Made by a program: the position numbers and the translations under genes
Notes under the pieces: generated by a model
The model's database searches: none
The model's input: only the letters and a program-made list of their open reading frames with translations
What the model was told of the DNA's origin: nothing
Assembly (NCBI GenBank): GCA_026002595.1
Contig: BOBW01000076.1
Location: forward strand, 1 to 7,934
DNA length: 7,934 nucleotides
Source of the DNA: Spirochaetia bacterium
GTDB taxonomy: Bacteria > Spirochaetota > Spirochaetia > Treponematales > Breznakiellaceae
Direction of reading: 5' to 3'
Part shown: piece by piece, positions 6,230-7,934 of the stretch
Numbering within the stretch: the stretch's first letter is position 1
How the letters are laid out: the number at the start of each line of letters is the position of its first letter

Positions 6230-6997
6230 CTATCTCCCGGTCTCAAGATAAGAAGTGGTAAAGACCCGCTCGGGAATGGGGTCATCGTAACGCATAATAT
6301 CATTATATATGGTAGTCGATGTCCCCGCAGTGATGGTGCTCATCTTCGTCTGCATCGGGGTTAAGCGGCCCTGTATATCCCGTACATCGGACATTTCCAT
6401 ACGCTTTACCAAAGTATCCCGCCTGTCGAACAGATCGATCCGGTAATTCACCAGGGTTTCCTTGTCAATCCAGCTCATCATACGGGAATATTGATAGGAT
6501 GAATCCTTTGGCTTCGATTCAATCACATAACAGATTTTGTTGTCGAGCGTTTCTTCCCGCAGCAGTGTGTGGGCATCAAGGTCCGTGTCACGGCTCGCCG
6601 AGGATATATCGTCATAGGACATATCGGTGCCCATGAAACTGCCTGATCCTTCGGACGCGGCGATCCTGCGCACCTTGCCCAGACTCGGCAGGAATATCCA
6701 CTGGTCGGTACTGTCGTTTGCGTTCTCCATGGTGAGGAACCGCGTACCCCTGACGCTGGCAGGACTCTGGAACTGAATCATCATCCGCGTACCGTTGGGG
6801 CCGTCCTTGGAATACTCGTCAACAACCCGTTCGGTGGTGGAGCCGTTTTTGGCGGTGATCACCATCCGTGCCCGCACCGATGTGGTGGCCGCCTCAATGC
6901 GGTTCCGGGAGGAATTCACAATCTCGGACGCCGTTTGAGCCGACAAGGCCATTGTTAAAAACAGTAACACTACCAAACATACTATCGCTTTTTTCAT
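6230..6997 (-). CDS. LolA-like periplasmic outer-membrane lipoprotein-sorting protein (COG2834 type)
   Basis: A 255-residue periplasmic protein of the LolA/LolB-like fold, a half-barrel that carries lipid or lipoprotein between membranes. The signal peptide (1-20) has a short basic start, a hydrophobic core and an ALSA-Q cleavage site. The Cys at position 7 lies in the core and is not a lipobox. The family is recognised from SPASVRGTRFLTM (78-90), QWIFLPSLGKVRRI (99-112) and GSFMGTDMSYDDI (119-131), a set typical of COG2834 proteins that accompany RND transporters. The strands after residue 140, including the YQYSRMMSWIDKET region, continue the fold. ATG 6997 overlaps the transporter stop as ATGA and has AGGAG six bases upstream. 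Probable role: receiving substrate from the RND transporter and passing it to the barrel encoded next. The substrate is not known. Confidence 0.88.
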   Translation of the reverse strand: MKKAIVCLVVLLFLTMALSAQTASEIVNSSRNRIEAATTSVRARMVITAKNGSTTERVVDEYSKDGPNGTRMMIQFQSPASVRGTRFLTMENANDSTDQWIFLPSLGKVRRIAASEGSGSFMGTDMSYDDISSASRDTDLDAHTLLREETLDNKICYVIESKPKDSSYQYSRMMSWIDKETLVNYRIDLFDRRDTLVKRMEMSDVRDIQGRLTPMQTKMSTITAGTSTTIYNDIMRYDDPIPERVFTTSYLETGR

Positions 6998-7934
6998 AGC
7001 GCACTCCTTTTAGCGTATTCTGCAATGAATTTCGGCTTTACCAATAACAGTAAAGCCGGTATAACGATTAAGCCAACTATGCCGCTTAACACCAGGGAAA
7101 GGGCCGTTAAGAGGCCGAATTGGGCAAGCATTGAGAAGTTTGAAAAGATCAGCACCGTGAAACCCGCGGCGGTAGATACCGCATCGGTGATAATCGCAAT
7201 GCCCGATGTGCGGTAGGCTGAGTTGAGGAAATCACCCTTGCCGCCGGATTCACGGTACGCGCTCTTGTAAGCCTCAAGAAAGTGAATGATATAATCAATA
7301 CCGATACCGAGGGTAAGGCTTGAAATCAACGCGGTACCCACATTCAGCTTGATTCCCATAAAACCCATGATGGCAAAATTGACCAGTATCAGAAGCCCCA
7401 GGGGAAGAACGCTGATGAGTCCCGCAATAAACGAACGGTTCACAATGGTAATGATGACGAAAAGGGAAATTATCGCAATGGCTATGGATGACCACAGGGA
7501 ACCGATGATATGGTTATTGATGGAACTTTCCACCAGTGCGCTGCCGCCGATGATCACCTCCACGTTTTTGGGAAAGTTCGCCTCCACATAGCGGCGGATC
7601 TCGGCAATCGCACGATCGGTGTCATCCTGCCCTGAGGTACGCAGTTGTACTGTTGTTTTGATCGCCGTTGGTTCCAGGGGATCGTTTGCGTACTCACTGA
7701 TGTTTCCTGCCAGCAGCACCAGGTAATTTGAAACCAGGGCCTGCAATTCTTCAGGACTTTGTTTGCCGTACCGCGCCGGGTCTGCGGGAATTTCATAATA
7801 GGCGGCTCCCTCATAATTTACTTTTTTCTTTAGGGAAGTAACCAGCTCGCTGGCGTTCATTTGGCGGTGCGATGAAGCCGCGCTTTCCAGCAGCGCGAGG
7901 AGCTCCTGCGTGGAAGGCTGAAAATCGGGGAGTG
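6994..7934 (-). CDS. RND/MMPL-family transporter (COG1033 type), N-terminal part outside window
   Basis: C-terminal 312 residues of an inner-membrane exporter; the frame is open to the right edge, so Met at 7860 is internal, not the start. What is visible is the end of the second periplasmic domain (about 120-130 residues, closing with NVEVIIGGSALVES) followed by five membrane helices matching helices 8-12 of the RND fold. The fourth segment from the end carries the GIGIDYIIHFLEAYK motif, whose buried Asp is typical of MMPL/COG1033 proteins and of their proton relay. TDAVSTAAGFTVLIFSNF and the final VIPALLLLVKPKF are also characteristic. Complete members have about 750-900 residues. The stop overlaps the start of the LolA-like gene by four bases. 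This association points to lipid or lipoprotein traffic rather than drug efflux. Confidence 0.92.
   Translation of the reverse strand, partial: LPDFQPSTQELLALLESAASSHRQMNASELVTSLKKKVNYEGAAYYEIPADPARYGKQSPEELQALVSNYLVLLAGNISEYANDPLEPTAIKTTVQLRTSGQDDTDRAIAEIRRYVEANFPKNVEVIIGGSALVESSINNHIIGSLWSSIAIAIISLFVIITIVNRSFIAGLISVLPLGLLILVNFAIMGFMGIKLNVGTALISSLTLGIGIDYIIHFLEAYKSAYRESGGKGDFLNSAYRTSGIAIITDAVSTAAGFTVLIFSNFSMLAQFGLLTALSLVLSGIVGLIVIPALLLLVKPKFIAEYAKRSAL

Overview
The window has about 53-55% G+C by eye and no ribosomal or housekeeping marker, so the organism can only be inferred. An outer-membrane beta-barrel with a terminal Phe shows a Gram-negative-type (diderm) envelope. The pairing of an RND-type transporter, a LolA-like protein and a long barrel, together with the style of the proteins, recalls termite-gut or other free-living Treponema spirochaetes. 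That placement is a recognition-level guess.

Layout. Bases 1-985 (minus) hold the N-terminal three quarters of a MATE-family multidrug/cation antiporter, running off the left edge. A divergent promoter region (986-1191) follows. It has a clear promoter in each direction and two TGAA-N6-TTCA operator boxes of the ArsR/SmtB type that bracket the rightward promoter. Rightward come an ArsR/SmtB-family metal sensor (1192-1557) and, overlapping it by 14 nt, a P1B-type Zn/Cd/Pb-exporting ATPase (1544-3643). This is a self-contained metal detoxification operon: metal binding to the repressor should release the operators and raise export. The ATPase carries a Cys/His/Asp-rich tail instead of a folded HMA domain, and a short AT-rich, hairpin-forming segment inside its nucleotide-binding domain.

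Bases 3644-3749 are a short gap with no convincing promoter or terminator. They are followed by a metallo-beta-lactamase-fold-like protein (3750-4547, plus) whose usual HxHxDH metal motif is missing. Convergent with it is a leftward operon (7934 down to 4641): the C-terminal part of an RND/MMPL-type transporter (cut by the right edge), a periplasmic LolA-like protein and a probable outer-membrane beta-barrel. The first two overlap as ATGA and the second and third are 2 nt apart, so the three are probably translationally coupled. They could form an envelope-spanning lipid or lipoprotein transport route from inner membrane through periplasm to outer membrane. The 93-bp convergent gap (4548-4640) contains an 18-bp hairpin that is complete only in plus-strand RNA. 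No RNA genes, insertion sequences, CRISPR arrays or phage genes were seen.
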